Under the pieces are notes generated by a model that was not told the origin of the DNA, did no database searches, and saw only the letters and a list, made by a program, of their open reading frames with translations. The position numbers and the translations under genes are program-made. DNA of 64,000 bases from Streptomyces sp. Alt3 (GTDB lineage: Bacteria > Actinomycetota > Actinomycetes > Streptomycetales > Streptomycetaceae): assembly GCF_030719215.1 (NCBI RefSeq), contig NZ_CP120983.1, positions 1,736,001 to 1,800,000 of the forward strand, in the 5' to 3' direction. Shown here piece after piece: positions 63,901-64,000 of this stretch (position 1 is its first letter; each line of letters begins with the position of its first letter).

Positions 63901-64000
63901 GGTGCCCCAGGCCGTCAGGCGGTCGCGCTCGGCGGCGGTGAGTACGTCGTACGTGCTCAGGGGGCGGTCGGGGTCGGCGGTCGCGGCGGTGATCAGGAGG
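60907..64000 (-). CDS. NRPS, 3' part: (C)-A-PCP-reductase, cut by window edge
   Basis: At least 1030 residues, open at the right edge. From the edge: end of a condensation domain ([20 protein letters not shown]), an adenylation domain with [18 protein letters not shown] (A3), [14 protein letters not shown] (A5), and [10 protein letters not shown] (A10); a PCP with [20 protein letters not shown]; and a terminal thioester-reductase domain with [20 protein letters not shown] and [11 protein letters not shown]. Reading the pocket residues by the GrsA numbering gives D-A-W-T-V-A-A-V-C-K, a Phe-type code. Release by reduction would give an aldehyde or alcohol. Domain calls are firm; the substrate is predicted. 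Confidence 0.88.
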   Translation of the reverse strand, partial: LLITAATADPDRPLSTYDVLTAAERDRLTAWGTGPADDGPGSTVPALFEQWARRTPDAPAVRDAGTTLTYGELDSRADALARRLAARGIGPEDRVAVALPRTAELVVALLGILKAGAAYVPLDPDYPARRLSHMLDDSRPRLLLTTPAVRSRLPETSVPCLYAGDHEDSAPTSAYPPALLPAHPAYVIYTSGSTGRPKGVVVTHRGAGAMARTQRERLRVTPGSRVLHMASVSFDAAFWELCMGLLSGACLEIDEREALLPGPALAALVRERGVTHLTLPPAALAVMPPDSLPAGTTLVLAGEACTPALVHAWAADRFLVNAYGPTETTVCATMSTFQHADGPLAPDRTVPIGVPVDGTRVHVLDDRLRPVPPGVTGELHVGGGGVARGYHGRAALTASRFVADPFGAAGSRMYRTGDLVRWTADGQLVYVSRVDDQVKLRGFRIELGEIESALTALPGVAAACAVVREDRPGDRRLVAYTVPADGADGPDDSEIRTHLAATLPDHMIPAAHMRLDALPVTPNGKTDRRALPAPEHAAAADGRAPGTARERALCQAFAETLGVPEVGVTDDFFALGGHSLLAVTLAQRIEERCGRRPSLRSVFAAPTVEGIARLLDDGAKEGNADHDGTPDLLSEVRLAADITGRTGPAPVPAPTRRRARPTPRPLLTGASGFLGAFLLRDLIETTGGPVDCLVRAGNEQRAAHRVRANLEHYGLWRSRYAGLVHAVPGDLAAPGLGLSPGDRTALVRRLGTVIHNGAHVNFAAGYGDLRAPNVAGTEELLRLLADSASPGMHYVSTTSVHAPASGPDPVTITEATPSGPASALPDGYAQSKWVAEQLVGLARERGLPVTVHRPGRISGDTTTGACQDRDLLWQLIKGCLQAGMVPDLPHGSTDWVPVDYVSAAVVALATSGRTDAEVHHFTHPDAPGLDRVFEVAARMGHELRTVPVPQWQARVAAQHDNAAQLFLGEAGGSRHKVTDHRGFDSSRTAETAAALGVQLPALTDGVLTRYLAYFHRTGFLPSPQGVRAAS

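Overview
The window is high-GC DNA with Streptomyces-type gene content: a conservon (CvnA-D), DUF317 and DUF5999 small proteins, an RHS toxin with a helical secretion-type N-terminus, GH49, GH62 and AA10 polysaccharide enzymes, and an NRPS. It reads as an accessory, possibly arm-like, chromosomal region. It is rich in decayed genes, many of them broken by a single base, and carries one complete IS3-family element and a remnant of a related copy.

Layout. (1) 0-7.8 kb, minus strand: a zinc-ribbon protein cut by the window edge, a GNAT fragment, a trypco2 gene followed by a trypsin-NTPase-membrane protein (a predicted biological-conflict module with a palindromic operator candidate), then a GNAT-PIN-GNAT-PUA multidomain protein translationally coupled to a small ASCH protein, an IS3 remnant and a small winged-helix-like gene. 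(2) 8-10.7 kb: a lipoprotein, a 462-aa coiled-coil protein of unknown function, and an iteron-like repeat array. (3) 10.8-23.5 kb: a coherent alpha-1,6-glucan (dextran) utilisation locus with a three-gene ABC importer, a GH13 oligo-1,6-glucosidase, a ROK repressor, a secreted GH49 dextranase with a ricin-type module, two DoxX membrane proteins, an AA10 LPMO and a sugar-ABC ATPase. (4) 24-40.6 kb: a lipoprotein that looks like a catalytically dead penicillin-binding protein, then a one-directional block of oxidoreductases (ALDH, two tandem SDRs, zinc ADH), a FUSC exporter, a PLP lyase, a rhodanese and two GlxA-type AraC regulators. This block is bracketed by two HNH-nuclease remnants and two copies of a noncoding repeat. 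(5) 40.6-42.2 kb: a decayed DUF317 small-gene cluster. (6) 42.3-50.2 kb: an RHS toxin (frameshifted) with immunity gene, helper genes and an upstream string of very small genes. (7) 50.3-52.8 kb: a broken GH62/CBM13 pair in inverted arrangement, and a frameshifted TetR gene divergent from a GNAT gene across a near-perfect 24-bp operator palindrome. (8) 54-60.1 kb: a conservon with two P450s (the first lacking the ExxR motif) and an enoyl-CoA hydratase. (9) 60.4-64 kb: a GNAT gene and the 3' end of an NRPS (A-PCP-reductase) that runs off the window.

How the genes work together. In the glucan locus the secreted GH49 enzyme would cut alpha-1,6-glucan, the ABC importer would take up isomalto-oligosaccharides, and the GH13 enzyme would hydrolyse them in the cytoplasm under ROK control. 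In the conservon the kinase-like CvnA, roadblock CvnB, DUF742 CvnC and GTPase CvnD form a membrane-associated switch, with the P450s as likely outputs. The trypco2/protease/NTPase pair and the GNAT-PIN-GNAT-PUA/ASCH pair are the least understood and most interesting systems here. All functional statements are from sequence reading; no database search was run.
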